From positions 2,796,922-2,860,921 of the forward strand of contig NZ_CP042819.1 of the NCBI RefSeq assembly GCF_008065155.1: DNA of 64,000 nucleotides, written 5' to 3'. Positions 15,467-25,428 of the stretch are shown one piece after another (positions within the stretch are counted from its first letter, which is position 1; every line of letters starts with the position of its first letter). This DNA comes from Octadecabacter sp. SW4. Its GTDB lineage: Bacteria > Pseudomonadota > Alphaproteobacteria > Rhodobacterales > Rhodobacteraceae. A program made the position numbers and the translations under genes. The notes beneath the pieces were generated by a model, which saw only the letters and a program-made list of their open reading frames with translations, did not search any database and was not told the DNA's origin.

Positions 15467-16363
15467 TCAAACCCATTTGGCCATCGGCGGCAGGCTCATC
15501 AGCACCGCGTTGGCGTCATGGCCCGTCTCAAGGCCAAACTTGGTGCCGCGGTCATAGACAAGGTTGTATTCCGCATAAAGCCCGCGGTGGATCAGCTGCG
15601 CATCCTTGTCGGCCGCGCTCCATTTCTTATCACGGCGGCGCTCCACCAGGGGGACAAACGCGGGCAGGAACGCGCGGCCAATATCCTGGGTCAGGGCGAA
15701 ATCCGCGGCCCAATCGCCGGTGCAGTAATCATCCATGAATATCCCGCCAACCCCACGCGCACGACCTCGGTGGGGGATATAGAAATACTCGTCCGCCCAC
15801 GCTTTCAAGCGCGGATAATGCCCGTCCCCATGCGGGTCGAGATGCGCCTTTTGCACGGCGTGGAAATGCGCCGTGTCCTCGCCATATTCGATGCAGGGGT
15901 TCAGGTCGGACCCGCCGCCAAACCACCATGCATGCGGTGTCCAGAACATTCGCGTATTCATATGCACCGCAGGCGTGTGCGGGTTCTGCATATGCGCCAC
16001 AAGCGAAATACCCGAAGCCCAAAAGCGCGGATCGTCAGCCATGCCATCCAACCCTTTGCGCGCCGCCATTGCGGTCTGCGCGCGCGGCCCCAGGGTGCCA
16101 TACACAGTTGAAATATTGACCCCGACCTTTTCGAACACACGCCCCCCGCGCATCACGCTCATCAGGCCGCCGCCGGCGTCGCTGCCATCGTCACTTGCGC
16201 GGCTCGTTTCACTGACATCAAAGCGGCCGGCGGGCGCACCGGCGAACGGGCCAGTCGTCTGGCTGTCCTCAAGGGTTTCAAACGCCGCGACAATCTCGTC
16301 GCGCAGGGTCTTGAACCATTCAGCGGCCTGCGCCTTTTGCGATTCCATTGCCTCTTCAACCAT
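15467..16363 (-). CDS. hemF: Oxygen-dependent coproporphyrinogen III oxidase
   Basis: A 298-residue HemF with GGRVFEKVGVNIS, the NPHTPAVHMNTRMF strand, WWFGGGSDLNPCIEYGEDT, GVGGIFMDDY and the C-terminal YAEYNLVYDRGTKFGLETG. It converts coproporphyrinogen III to protoporphyrinogen IX with O2, the step after HemE. Two starts are possible: ATG at 16363 (AGGGGG upstream) and ATG at 16348 (GAAGAGG upstream); I list the longer form. Together with hemC and hemE, three consecutive late steps of haem synthesis are clustered here. Confidence 0.95.
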   Translation of the reverse strand: MVEEAMESQKAQAAEWFKTLRDEIVAAFETLEDSQTTGPFAGAPAGRFDVSETSRASDDGSDAGGGLMSVMRGGRVFEKVGVNISTVYGTLGPRAQTAMAARKGLDGMADDPRFWASGISLVAHMQNPHTPAVHMNTRMFWTPHAWWFGGGSDLNPCIEYGEDTAHFHAVQKAHLDPHGDGHYPRLKAWADEYFYIPHRGRARGVGGIFMDDYCTGDWAADFALTQDIGRAFLPAFVPLVERRRDKKWSAADKDAQLIHRGLYAEYNLVYDRGTKFGLETGHDANAVLMSLPPMAKWV

Positions 16364-16445
16364 GGCCTTTGCCCCCTGCTATTGCATAACACCTGCGGAT
16401 ATCATCCCTTATCGTGAACGACCACAGTCGAACAAGGACCAGCCC

Positions 16446-16832
16446 ATGCGCGCTTCAGTAATGCTTTTGCCCCTTCTTGCCCTCACGGCTTGTGCAACGC
16501 CGCGCGAACGATGTGTCAATCAGGCCAACAGCGAAGTTCGCGTGATCAACAGCCTGATCACACAAACCCAAGGCAACCTGACCCGCGGCTATGCCCTTGC
16601 CGAACAACAAGAAGTTCGCGTCTTGCGCCGGTCGTGCGAGGGCACAAATGCTGACGGATCGACCTTTCGCTTCCCCTGTGAGGAAACCGAGACCTTTACC
16701 CGGAATGTCCCTGTCGCGATTGATCTGAACGCCGAACAGGCCAAGCTGGAGTCCCTGCAAGACCGTCTGGCGCTTGAACAACGCCGCGCCCAGACGGCCA
16801 CGCGGCAGTGCATCGCGCAATATCCCGAATAG
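16446..16832 (+). CDS. Small lipoprotein of unknown function
   Basis: A 128-residue protein with a lipoprotein signal peptide (MRASVMLLPLLALTACATP; lipobox LTAC, Cys16). The mature part has four further cysteines (positions near 23, 66, 79 and 122) and an alpha-helical Gln/Arg-rich C-terminal half, EQAKLESLQDRLALEQRRAQ, likely coiled coil. It would be lipid-anchored in the periplasm. I do not recognise a domain. AAGGAC lies upstream of the ATG at 16446. It ends directly against the opposing SDR gene (stops abut at 16832/16833). Confidence 0.75.
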   Translation: MRASVMLLPLLALTACATPRERCVNQANSEVRVINSLITQTQGNLTRGYALAEQQEVRVLRRSCEGTNADGSTFRFPCEETETFTRNVPVAIDLNAEQAKLESLQDRLALEQRRAQTATRQCIAQYPE

Positions 16833-17633
16833 CTAGTGCGCGGGCGCGACAACCGGGTCAATCAGCGTGCGCCCGCCATCCACCGTCACAATCTGTCCGG
16901 TGACAAAACTTGACGCATCCGAGGCCAGATATTGCACCGCATCCGACACTTCACCCGGGCCGGCGATCCGCTGCAGGGGTGTGTGGCCGATGATATCATC
17001 GCGAAAGCTGTCGTTGTCGCGCAGACAGTCCTTCAGGCTGCCGCTCATCACTGATCCAAAGGCAACCGCATTCACGCGGATCCGTTCAGGCGCAAGCGCC
17101 ACCGCAAGCGAGCGAGTCATCTGATCAAGCGCCGCCGTGCTGACTGAATAAGCCAGCAATTTCGGATGGGTGCGCCGCGCCGCAATTGACGACAGGTTGA
17201 TGATTGATCCGGCCGGGCCTTCATCTTGGTCCTCGGCCTGTTTGATCATCCGCTTGGCAATCGCCTGACTAAGGCGCAAGGATGTCATCAGATTTTGCTG
17301 CAACAGCATATCCACCCCGTCTTCGTCGGGATCAAGCGCATCCCCGACGACCATCTGCCGCGAGGCATTGACCAGAATATCAACCCGTTCAAAGGCATCA
17401 ATCGTCGCCGAAAGCAGGTTCGCAATCGTCAGCTTTTCGCGCAGATCGCCTGCGAAAATCCGAAATGCACTGCCGTCCTCACCCTCGCCCACTTCCTTGA
17501 CCAAGGTGTCTTCGTCCATATCGGCAAAGATGACATTCGCACCTTCGGCCAGAAAATGCCGCCCGATGGCAAGCCCGACACCATTTGCCGCACCTGTGAC
17601 GATGGCTGTCTTGCCGGCGATGGAAAATGGCAT
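16833..17633 (-). CDS. Short-chain dehydrogenase/reductase lacking the catalytic lysine
   Basis: A 266-residue SDR with nucleotide-binding TGAANGVG, the D of FADMD suggesting NAD preference, the catalytic serine region NLSSIAARR, Tyr162 and the C-terminal TGQIVTVDGGRTL. The active-site Y-x-x-x-K reads YSVST: the lysine is threonine (ACG) at residue 166. The usual NNAG motif is also altered to NASR. So it keeps the fold and probably the cofactor site but may not be a normal oxidoreductase. Start ATG at 17633 has AGGAGA upstream. Function unknown. Confidence 0.85.
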   Translation of the reverse strand: MPFSIAGKTAIVTGAANGVGLAIGRHFLAEGANVIFADMDEDTLVKEVGEGEDGSAFRIFAGDLREKLTIANLLSATIDAFERVDILVNASRQMVVGDALDPDEDGVDMLLQQNLMTSLRLSQAIAKRMIKQAEDQDEGPAGSIINLSSIAARRTHPKLLAYSVSTAALDQMTRSLAVALAPERIRVNAVAFGSVMSGSLKDCLRDNDSFRDDIIGHTPLQRIAGPGEVSDAVQYLASDASSFVTGQIVTVDGGRTLIDPVVAPAH

Positions 17634-17672
17634 GAGGTTCTCCTGATTCCCGAAAGGAAACGCTAGTTGATT

Positions 17673-18653
17673 TTATCGCGCGGGGCGAGAGGCATGAAAA
17701 ACCTTGAACGCGCCATCCTGCGCGATCTGCACGACCTCGCGAAATGCAGCACGCAGGGGCGCTTCATAGGGCAGTTGCCGGTTGGCGACCAACCACAAAT
17801 CGCCGCGCGGGGTCAGCATGTCTGCAGCCGCCGCAATAAACGCTTTGCCCAGCGCAGGGTCCGCCGCGCGGCCCGCGTGAAACGGCGGATTGCAGATCAC
17901 ATGATCAAACGGCGTGGCGGGCCGGAACGTGGTGGCATCGGCCCAATGAAACACCGCGCGCGGGTCTTTCACATTTTGGCGGGCACACTCCAACGCAAGC
18001 ACTTCGGCCTCGATCAGCTCAAGCGCGGTGATACCCGCACGGTCCAGCACCTGCGCCGAAAGATAGCCCCAGCCCGCCCCAAGATCACAAACGCGCCCTT
18101 TCATCTTTGGTGGCAGGTTTTCGACCAAAAGTGCTGATCCGCGATCGACCGTCCCATCCGAGAAAACGCCCGCCGTGGTGACAAACCCATGTGCGCCACG
18201 CGCGGGCGCGGGGGCCGCCCAATCGGCGAATGCATCACTGGCAGGGAACCAGAAACAGCGGCCATGCGCCTTGGTGACGCTGGCCACATCGCCAAGCCGT
18301 TTGCGCGCCTCCTTGAACAGGCTATCGACGCCGTCAGTCTTGTTCCCGTCCACGACAATCAACCCGCCCGGCGACAGCGCACAGGCACGTGCAACCATGT
18401 CGCGGGCCAGCGCCTTGGCACGTGGCACAACGATGATAGTCGCTGCGGCCCCGGCAGGCAGGTCAGCCGAAACAGGAAGCCCCGCCGCGGTCCAATAATC
18501 AAGATCGGGGCGAAACCCTTGTGACACCTGCACGCGATCGCGCGGCAACTCCCCAAGGTCATAGCCGGCAGGCGGGCGCAGCACGGCAATCTGGCCTTCA
18601 TCAGGCAGGATCAAACCGCCTTCAAGGGCTGTATTCAGGCGGGAGACAGACAT
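17673..18653 (-). CDS. RsmC-like class I SAM-dependent methyltransferase
   Basis: A 326-residue protein with two Rossmann-like halves: a degenerate N-terminal half and a C-terminal catalytic half with VCDLGAGWGYLSAQVLD (SAM site) and the ICNPPFHAGRA motif, N-P-P-F being typical of RsmC/RlmG enzymes that methylate N2 of guanine in rRNA. The likely substrate is G1207 of 16S rRNA, by family only. It starts 18 bases after the clpS stop, so the two are probably co-transcribed. No clear Shine-Dalgarno precedes ATG 18653. Confidence 0.8.
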   Translation of the reverse strand: MSVSRLNTALEGGLILPDEGQIAVLRPPAGYDLGELPRDRVQVSQGFRPDLDYWTAAGLPVSADLPAGAAATIIVVPRAKALARDMVARACALSPGGLIVVDGNKTDGVDSLFKEARKRLGDVASVTKAHGRCFWFPASDAFADWAAPAPARGAHGFVTTAGVFSDGTVDRGSALLVENLPPKMKGRVCDLGAGWGYLSAQVLDRAGITALELIEAEVLALECARQNVKDPRAVFHWADATTFRPATPFDHVICNPPFHAGRAADPALGKAFIAAAADMLTPRGDLWLVANRQLPYEAPLRAAFREVVQIAQDGAFKVFHASRPAR

Positions 18654-18671
18654 GCGAAACGGCCCGCGGGC

Positions 18672-19034
18672 CTATTCCTTTTCCATCGTGCATTGCAGCG
18701 GATGTTCATGGCGCGCGGCAAAATCCATCACCAGCGCAACCTTCGTCTCGGCGATCTCGTGGCTATAGACGCCCACCACGGCCAGCCCCTTTTTATGAAC
18801 CGTGAGCATCAATTCAAACGACTGCGCGTGCGACATGCCAAAGAACCGTTCAAGCACATGCACGACGAATTCCATCGGCGTATAGTCGTCGTTCAGGATC
18901 ATGACCTTATACATCGGGGGACGTTTGGTCTTTTGACGCGTTTCAAGTTTGACGCCGATGTCGCCATCACCGTCATCATCGTTCTTGGCCATCTTCAAAA
19001 CGTCAGCGCGCATGGGGTTCCCGAGATCAATCAT
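18672..19034 (-). CDS. clpS: ATP-dependent Clp protease adaptor ClpS
   Basis: A 120-residue ClpS with the core [40 protein letters not shown] and [19 protein letters not shown]. It delivers N-degron substrates to ClpAP. The conserved D35-D36-like NDD and the hydrophobic pocket residues are present. The first ~20 residues are acidic and variable; ATG codons at 19013 and 18992 are alternative starts. clpA is not adjacent. The downstream gene is the RsmC-like methyltransferase. Confidence 0.92.
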   Translation of the reverse strand: MIDLGNPMRADVLKMAKNDDDGDGDIGVKLETRQKTKRPPMYKVMILNDDYTPMEFVVHVLERFFGMSHAQSFELMLTVHKKGLAVVGVYSHEIAETKVALVMDFAARHEHPLQCTMEKE

Positions 19035-19354
19035 CGCTGGGCTTTATATAACCGTGATCCCCCACATGAAAAGGGGCCGTTTTCGGGGAGGTAACGGAAG
19101 GGTGATACGGCCGGCTTCACCGCGAATATGCTACGCAAAAATCAATTCGGACGGCCTGCCCCAATTCCGCCACATTCGCCCATCTTGCGGGCCCAATCCA
19201 GCCTGCCCCAAGATGTGCCATAGGCGGTTTAAGGGCGCTGCCAAAGTCTTTGAAAATAGGGTATTTTCTGAAACGCGATCTCGTGCTAGGGTATTTACAA
19301 ATCAAAGGTGCCGCAAAAAATTGGCACCACGAGGCAGTAGAACGAGGCAGTGTC
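19035..19354. other. 320-bp divergent control region between clpS and the carboxypeptidase gene
   Basis: No gene is supported. TATATAA is seen just before clpS on the minus side. Before the carboxypeptidase gene, TAGGGTATTT occurs twice about 31 bases apart (19257 and 19288), a GGTGCC/GGCACC hairpin lies at about 19307-19328, and ACGAGGCAG is duplicated just before the GTG start. Confidence 0.5.
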
Positions 19355-20806
19355 GTGAAACGACGTTTGGGACACCCGGTTTTGACCGGGATATTACTTA
19401 TGTTTGTCATGGTGATGGCGGCTTTGGCCCCCTTGGCCAGCCGCGCCGCGCCCTACGCGGCGATGGTCATGGATGCCCGCACCGGAGAGGTGCTGCATTC
19501 ACGAAACGCCGATACCCGGCTGCATCCCGCGTCATTGACAAAAATGATGACTCTTTATCTCGCGTTCCAAGCCATCGAGAACGGCGAGATCAGCCTTGAT
19601 ACCGAAGTCACCATTACCCCGCTTGCCGCCAATGAACCGCCTTCCAAACTGGGCCTACGCGCGGGGCAGACGATCCGCCTGCGTTACCTGATCCGTGCCG
19701 CGGCCGTGAAATCCGCCAATGATGCCGCCACCGCAATCGGGATCGCGCTCGAGGGGAGCGAGGCCGCATTCGCCCGTCGCATGAACCGCGCCGCAGCGGC
19801 GATGGGCATGACCCGCACAACGTTTCGCAACGCTCATGGGCTGACCGAAGCCGGACACCTGTCAACCGCGCGCGACATGACGATCCTTGGCCGCCACGTC
19901 ATCTATGATTTTCCGCAGTATTATAACCTGTTTTCACGCCGCACCGCCGACGCAGGCATTGCTACCGTCAGCCACACAAATCGTCGCTTTCTTGACGCCT
20001 ATCGCGGCGCAGACGGGATCAAGACTGGGTATACCCGCGCGGCGGGCTTCAACCTCGTCGCCTCGGCGGAACGGGGCAATGAACGCATTATCGCCACGAT
20101 GTTTGGTGGTTCATCAACCGCTGCGCGCAATGCGCGGGTGGCGGAACTGTTGGATATGGGCTTTGCCCGCGCGCCATCACGTGCACCACTTGCCGCACCA
20201 AGCGCGCCAAGCTACGGCGCGATTGCATCCGCGGCACCACAACCCGCAGCGCCGGGCTCTGCCGGGCGCACGATCCGCGTCAACGGGCTGGTAACGCGCA
20301 GTCTACGTCCCAACGCCCGCCGCCTCCCCGCGGCCGAGCCCGCGCAGGAACTGCTTTTGGCCAATGCCGACGTCATTCAGGATGCCGTGGCCGGCGTCAT
20401 CGAAGCGCAGGCTGAAGAAATCGCCGAGACGACCGCCCCCGAGACCACAATCGCGCCGCCAGCGCGCCCCTCTGATCTTGTAATGGCCTCGGCCGATCCG
20501 CCAGCCGCCCCCGCAGCTGCCGCGCCGACCCAGCCCGAAGTCATCACACGCATTTCCACATCGGGCGGGCGTCTTTGGGGCATCAATGTCGGACGCTACA
20601 ATTCACGTTATCAGGCCGAAAGCGTCCTGCTGCGTGTCGCCCTGAACGAGATGAGCACGCTTGACGGGTCGTTGCGCCGCGTGAACCAATCGCCGCGCGG
20701 GTTTGACGCAAACTTCATGGGGCTGACCCGTGAAACCGCCGATCTGGCCTGTCGTCGCCTTCAGGCGCGTGGCACCACCTGCTTTATGATCGGCCCGGCC
20801 TCCTAA
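19355..20806 (+). CDS. D-alanyl-D-alanine carboxypeptidase (PBP5/6 type) with C-terminal SPOR domain
   Basis: A 483-residue serine DD-peptidase. An N-terminal hydrophobic segment with an A-x-A-type cleavage region (ASRAAP near residue 31) precedes the catalytic domain. The catalytic motifs are S60-x-x-K63 (SLTK), S120-A-N122 and K223-T-G225. A Pro/Ala-rich linker follows, then about 85 residues like a SPOR domain (LWGINVGRYNSRYQAESVLL ... ACRRLQARGTTCFM), which binds denuded septal peptidoglycan. It should trim pentapeptides in the periplasm, probably at the division site. GTG at 19355 has GAGG upstream; an ATG at 19250 would extend it by 35 unlikely residues. Confidence 0.9.
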   Translation: MKRRLGHPVLTGILLMFVMVMAALAPLASRAAPYAAMVMDARTGEVLHSRNADTRLHPASLTKMMTLYLAFQAIENGEISLDTEVTITPLAANEPPSKLGLRAGQTIRLRYLIRAAAVKSANDAATAIGIALEGSEAAFARRMNRAAAAMGMTRTTFRNAHGLTEAGHLSTARDMTILGRHVIYDFPQYYNLFSRRTADAGIATVSHTNRRFLDAYRGADGIKTGYTRAAGFNLVASAERGNERIIATMFGGSSTAARNARVAELLDMGFARAPSRAPLAAPSAPSYGAIASAAPQPAAPGSAGRTIRVNGLVTRSLRPNARRLPAAEPAQELLLANADVIQDAVAGVIEAQAEEIAETTAPETTIAPPARPSDLVMASADPPAAPAAAAPTQPEVITRISTSGGRLWGINVGRYNSRYQAESVLLRVALNEMSTLDGSLRRVNQSPRGFDANFMGLTRETADLACRRLQARGTTCFMIGPAS

Positions 20807-20865
20807 GCGGCTTGCCTTTCATGCCCTCCGCTTCCCTATTGGCACGGTGAGCGAAAGGAAAAACG

Positions 20866-21555
20866 ATGGCGATTCTCGAACTGCGCGCACCCACTGTCAT
20901 GGCGCATCCGACCAGCACCGCTGGCTCATACGTTGAATTGCACCGCATCTTTTGTGTCGGGCGCAACTATGGGGACCACGCAAGCGAAATGGGCAACGAC
21001 CCGTCCGATCCGCCCTTCTTTTTCATGAAACCCGCCAGTGCTGTCGTGCGGTCGGGCCGCACAATCCCCTATCCGCCCGCGACCCGGGACTTGCATCACG
21101 AGGCCGAGTTGTGCGTCTTGATCGGGCGCGAAGGGGCCGATATCCCGCCTGATGCGGCGCTTTCATACGTGTGGGGCTATGCAACCGGAAACGACCTGAC
21201 CCGCCGTGATCTACAAGCTGCGGCCAAGGCGGCCCGCCGCCCGTGGGATATGGGCAAAGGGTTCGACAATTCGGCGATCCTTGGCGATATTCACCCCGTC
21301 GCCGAGGTCGGCCATTTGGAAAACGCCCGCATCACCTGCACCGTCAATGGTGCGCTGCGACAGGATGCCAGCACTGCCGATATGATCTGGCCCGTGGCCG
21401 ATGTCATCGCCTGTCTGTCCGGCCTTGTGACCCTGCAAGCGGGTGATGTGATCATGACGGGAACGCCCGCAGGCGTGGGGCCGATACCCAAGGGGCAGAC
21501 CTGTGTGGTTGACATTGCGGGGCTGTCCCCCGCCAGCGTGACAATCGCCCCCTAG
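20866..21555 (+). CDS. Fumarylacetoacetate hydrolase (FAH) family protein
   Basis: A 229-residue FAH-fold enzyme: IFCVGRNYGDHASEM, PFFFMKPASAVV, the metal-binding acidic residues in HHEAELCVLIG, the GYATGNDLTRRD loop, and MTGTPAGVGPIPKG at the end. Members act on 2-oxo-dienoates or acylpyruvates (for example fumarylpyruvate hydrolase or HHDD isomerase); small single-domain forms like this are often acylpyruvases or oxaloacetate tautomerases. The exact substrate is not decidable here. AAAGGA precedes ATG 20866. Its stop overlaps the yejF stop within CTAG at 21552-21555. Confidence 0.85.
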   Translation: MAILELRAPTVMAHPTSTAGSYVELHRIFCVGRNYGDHASEMGNDPSDPPFFFMKPASAVVRSGRTIPYPPATRDLHHEAELCVLIGREGADIPPDAALSYVWGYATGNDLTRRDLQAAAKAARRPWDMGKGFDNSAILGDIHPVAEVGHLENARITCTVNGALRQDASTADMIWPVADVIACLSGLVTLQAGDVIMTGTPAGVGPIPKGQTCVVDIAGLSPASVTIAP

Positions 21556-23147
21556 GCGACTTCGCCTTCAAAGGCGGCCTTCATCAGGGCGCGGGTATAG
21601 TCGGTTTGCGGCGCATCAAAGATCGCGGCGGCATCGCCTGCCTCGACCACGTCGCCCTGCTTCATGACCATGACCTTGTGGGACAAGGCGCGCACAACCT
21701 TGAGGTCGTGACTGATAAACAGATAGGCCAGCCCGTGCCGCGCCTGAAGATCGCGCAGCAGGTCCACAATCTGCACCTGCACGGTCATGTCCAGCGCGCT
21801 GGTGGGTTCGTCCAGAACCAGCAGCCGCGGACGCAGGATCATCGCGCGGGCAATGGCGATCCGCTGGCGTTGTCCCCCGGAAAACTCGTGCGGGTAACGG
21901 TCCATCAAGGCGGGGTCCAACCCCACTTCGCGCATGATGTCCGCGACCATTTCGCGTTTGTCACGGCCCGGATCGACCCCGTGCACGCCCAGCCCCTCGG
22001 CGATGATCTGTTCGATTGTCATGCGCGGGCTCAGGCTGCCATAAGGATCCTGGAACACAATCTGCATGCCCGACCGCAGCGGGCGCATCTGGCCATCACG
22101 ATAACCCTGGATGTCTTTGCCCAAAAACACGATCCGCCCCTCGGAGCGGATCAATCGCATCATCGCCAACGCAAGCGTGGTCTTGCCTGACCCGCTTTCG
22201 CCCACGATTCCGACGGTTTCACCCGCACGCACGGTAAGGGTCGCGTCATTCACGGCCTTCACATAGCCCGCGGTGCGCTTCAGCAGGCCCTTATGGATCG
22301 GGAACCATATCTTGAGGTTTTCGGTCTGCGCGACCACCTCGGCCCCTGCGGGCACTGGCAGGGGCAGACCGGTGGATTCCGCGGCCAGCAGCATCCGCGT
22401 GTAGGGGTGGCGCGGATTGGCAAACACCTCCTCGGTGATGCCTTGCTCGACGATTTCGCCGTCTTTCATCACACAGACACGATCCGCGATCTTGCGCACG
22501 ATGGTCAGGTCGTGCGTGATGAACAGCAGGCTCATCCTTTCGCGATCCTTGAGGTCAGCCAAGAGATCAAGGATTTGCGCCTGAATGGTCACATCGAGCG
22601 CCGTTGTGGGTTCGTCAGCGATCAGCAATTCGGGCCCGTTGGCCAAAGCCATCGCGATCATGACCCGTTGGCGCTGCCCGCCCGAAAGCTGGTGCGGATA
22701 GGCCCCAAGACGCGTTTCCGGATCGCGGATACCGACCTTTGTCAGCAAATCAATGATCCGCTGGCGCACGGCACCGCCACGCAACCCCTGATGCAATTCG
22801 ATGCTTTCCGCCAACTGCTTTTCCAGTGTGTGCAGCGGGTTCAGGCTGGTCATCGGTTCCTGAAAGATAAAGCTGATGTCATTGCCGCGCACGCGGCGCA
22901 AATCGGCCTCGGGCGCGCCAATCATCTGCGTGCCGTTGTAAATGATCGATCCGTTGACGGTGGCACTATCGCCCAGCAATTGCACTGTGGACAAGGCCGT
23001 AACCGACTTGCCCGACCCGCTTTCACCCACCAGCGCGACGGTTTCACCCTTGCCGACCTTGAACGACACGCCGCGCACAGCATGGGTCACCTCGCCGTCC
23101 TGGCGGAAATCAACGCTCAGGTTCTGCACGTCCAACACAGTCTTCAT
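21552..23147 (-). CDS. yejF: Peptide ABC transporter ATPase, fused duplicate (YejF type)
   Basis: A 531-residue protein made of two complete ABC ATPase domains. The first has [16 protein letters not shown] and LLIADEPT; the second, from about residue 270, has the same P loop, FSGGQRQR and [12 protein letters not shown]. It powers the YejABEF importer for oligopeptides and microcin C-like compounds in relatives. ATG 23147 overlaps the yejE stop by four bases (ATGA). It is the last gene of the operon yejA-yejB-yejE-yejF. Confidence 0.92.
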   Translation of the reverse strand: MKTVLDVQNLSVDFRQDGEVTHAVRGVSFKVGKGETVALVGESGSGKSVTALSTVQLLGDSATVNGSIIYNGTQMIGAPEADLRRVRGNDISFIFQEPMTSLNPLHTLEKQLAESIELHQGLRGGAVRQRIIDLLTKVGIRDPETRLGAYPHQLSGGQRQRVMIAMALANGPELLIADEPTTALDVTIQAQILDLLADLKDRERMSLLFITHDLTIVRKIADRVCVMKDGEIVEQGITEEVFANPRHPYTRMLLAAESTGLPLPVPAGAEVVAQTENLKIWFPIHKGLLKRTAGYVKAVNDATLTVRAGETVGIVGESGSGKTTLALAMMRLIRSEGRIVFLGKDIQGYRDGQMRPLRSGMQIVFQDPYGSLSPRMTIEQIIAEGLGVHGVDPGRDKREMVADIMREVGLDPALMDRYPHEFSGGQRQRIAIARAMILRPRLLVLDEPTSALDMTVQVQIVDLLRDLQARHGLAYLFISHDLKVVRALSHKVMVMKQGDVVEAGDAAAIFDAPQTDYTRALMKAAFEGEVA

Positions 23148-24250
23148 GAGAAGGTCTTTCGCGGATCAAAGGCATCGCGCACGCCCTCGAAGATGAACAC
23201 CAGCAACGACAACATGACCGCGAATGTGGTGAAGGCCGTAAAGGCCAGCCACGGCGCTTGCAGGTTCTGTTTGGCTTGCAGGGTCATTTCGCCCAGGGAT
23301 GGCGCGGATGACGGCAATCCGAAGCCCAGAAAATCAAGGCTGGCAAGCGTGGCAATCGTGCCGGTGATGATGAAGGGCAGCATCGTCACCGTCGCCACCA
23401 TCGCGTTGGGCAGCATATGACGGAACATGATCTTGCGGTCCGATACGCCCAGCGCCTTGGCGGCGCGCACATACTCGAAATTGCGCGCGCGCAGGAATTC
23501 TGCCCGCACCACACCCACCAGCGCGGGCCAGCCGAACAGCACTGTCAACACCACAAGGAGCCAGAAACTGCGCCCCAGGATCGCGAACAGAATGATAATG
23601 ACATAAAGAGACGGCGTGCCGCCCCAGATTTCAATCACGCGCTGGAAAATCAGATCGGTCCAGCCGCCGAAATACCCTTGAATGGCCCCTGCCGCGATTC
23701 CGATCAGGGATGCGAACGTCGTGACGATGATCGTGAACACGATCGACAGGCGGAAGCCGTAGATCACCCGCGCGACCACATCGCGCTTGGTGTCATCCGT
23801 GCCAAGCCAGTTGTTTTGATCGGGCGGTGACGGGGCCACGCCGGGCACATCGACAATGGTGTCATAGGAATAAGGCACTGGCGGCCACAGGATCCAGCCC
23901 TTGGCAAACCCGTCATTCACCAGATTGCCGGTATCGGCGGCGTCGATCACGCCCTCGGGGTCGTCAAAGCAATCGTCAAGCCCGCCGCTGATGATCAGGC
24001 ACTGCACCTCGACATCGCCGTAATTCGCCGCCGTCGGAAAATCGCCGCCATAGTCGCGTTCCGAATAGAAGGTAAACACCGGCATGCGGATTTCGCCGCG
24101 ATAGCTGACCATGATCGGTTTGTCGTTGGCCAGAAATTCGGCCATCAGGCTCAGACCGAACAGGAACAGGAATATCCAAAGCGACCAGACCGCGCGACGG
24201 TTACGCCTGAAATTGCGCCAGCGGCGTTGGTTCAGTGGTGACAGCGCCAT
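23144..24250 (-). CDS. yejE: Peptide ABC transporter permease (YejE type)
   Basis: A 368-residue inner-membrane permease. A hydrophobic segment near residue 20 is followed by a long periplasmic insert (residues ~45-150) with a cysteine pair. Further helices follow, with the binding-protein-dependent transport motif EFLRARNFEYVRAAKALG (EAA loop), which contacts the ATPase. C-terminal [17 protein letters not shown] is typical of the YejE/DppC group. ATG at 24250 shares one base with the yejB stop (TGATG). Confidence 0.92.
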   Translation of the reverse strand: MALSPLNQRRWRNFRRNRRAVWSLWIFLFLFGLSLMAEFLANDKPIMVSYRGEIRMPVFTFYSERDYGGDFPTAANYGDVEVQCLIISGGLDDCFDDPEGVIDAADTGNLVNDGFAKGWILWPPVPYSYDTIVDVPGVAPSPPDQNNWLGTDDTKRDVVARVIYGFRLSIVFTIIVTTFASLIGIAAGAIQGYFGGWTDLIFQRVIEIWGGTPSLYVIIILFAILGRSFWLLVVLTVLFGWPALVGVVRAEFLRARNFEYVRAAKALGVSDRKIMFRHMLPNAMVATVTMLPFIITGTIATLASLDFLGFGLPSSAPSLGEMTLQAKQNLQAPWLAFTAFTTFAVMLSLLVFIFEGVRDAFDPRKTFS

Positions 24251-25404
24251 CAGCCCCGCCTCTCGAAGTCAATGCGCGGGTCAACGAACACATAGGTCAG
24301 GTCAGTCAGGATACCGACGATCAGTCCGATCAGCGAAAAGGTGAACAGCGTGCCAAAGATCACCGGATAATCGCGGGCAATCGCGGCCTCAAAGCCCAAT
24401 CGGCCCAGCCCATCAAGCGAAAAGATTGTTTCGATGATCAGTGACCCACCAAAGAACACCCCGATGAACAGCGCCGGAAAGCCGGAAATCACGATCAGCA
24501 TCGCGTTGCGAAACACATGGCCATATAGCACGCGGCGTTCCGTCAGCCCCTTGGCCTTGGCCGTCATCACGTATTGCTTTTTGATCTCGTCCAGAAAGCT
24601 GTTTTTCGTCAGCAAGGTCAGGGTCGCGAATGCGCTGATCGTGCTGGCGGCAACCGGCAGGGCGATGTGCCACAGGTAATCCTTGACCTTGCCGAACCAG
24701 CTAAGTTGGTCAAAATTATCGCTGGTCAAACCACGCAGCGGGAATGTCTGCTTGCAGGTCGGGTTCAGATCGTAAAACCAGCGGGCATTATCGCGAATGA
24801 CCTCGGATATTCCGAACGGGAACCGGAAACAGTTACCCCCCGCGAACAAGACCAACAGAATGATTGCAAAAAGAAATCCCGGGATCGCGTAGCCAACGAT
24901 GATCGCCCCGCTTGTCCATGTGTCAAAGCGCGACCCATCACGCACCGCCTTTTTGATCCCCAGCGGGATCGAGATGATATATGCGATCAGCGTTGACCAA
25001 AGGCCCAGCGTGATCGACACGGGCATCTTTTCCACAACAAGGTCGAACACGCTGATGGATCGGAAATAGCTTTCTCCGAAATCAAAGCGCATATAGTCCC
25101 ACATCATGTTGAAAAAGCGTTCGAGCGGGGGTTTGTCGAACCCGAACTGGCGTTCCAGATCGGCAATGAACTCGGGCGACAAGCCGCGTGCACCCGCGTA
25201 TTCGCTATTGGCTTCGGTGCCAAAATCGACGTCACCGCCGCCGCCCGCGATCCCTTCAAAAACGTCGCCGCCGCCTTCCATACGCGCAATGATTTGCTCG
25301 ATCGGGCCGCCCGGCACGAATTGCACCAGTGTGAAGTTGATGATCATGATTCCCAGCAATGTGGGAATGATCAGCAACAGCCGTCGAAGGATGTAAGCGC
25401 CCAT
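24250..25404 (-). CDS. yejB: Peptide ABC transporter permease (YejB type)
   Basis: A 384-residue permease starting with the classical [20 protein letters not shown] first helix and containing the EAA-like loop [21 protein letters not shown]. Compared with DppB it has a larger periplasmic loop (residues ~35-110, glycine/acidic rich), as usual for YejB. It pairs with YejE to form the channel. The gene starts 24 bases downstream of yejA. Confidence 0.92.
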   Translation of the reverse strand: MGAYILRRLLLIIPTLLGIMIINFTLVQFVPGGPIEQIIARMEGGGDVFEGIAGGGGDVDFGTEANSEYAGARGLSPEFIADLERQFGFDKPPLERFFNMMWDYMRFDFGESYFRSISVFDLVVEKMPVSITLGLWSTLIAYIISIPLGIKKAVRDGSRFDTWTSGAIIVGYAIPGFLFAIILLVLFAGGNCFRFPFGISEVIRDNARWFYDLNPTCKQTFPLRGLTSDNFDQLSWFGKVKDYLWHIALPVAASTISAFATLTLLTKNSFLDEIKKQYVMTAKAKGLTERRVLYGHVFRNAMLIVISGFPALFIGVFFGGSLIIETIFSLDGLGRLGFEAAIARDYPVIFGTLFTFSLIGLIVGILTDLTYVFVDPRIDFERRG

Positions 25405-25428
25405 ATACCTGCCCGTTGTCCGGCCTTG

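Noticed and set aside
22293..23420. 375-codon plus-strand frame antisense to yejF and yejE
   Set aside because: No Shine-Dalgarno or family resemblance; composition is that of a shadow of the ABC transporter genes.
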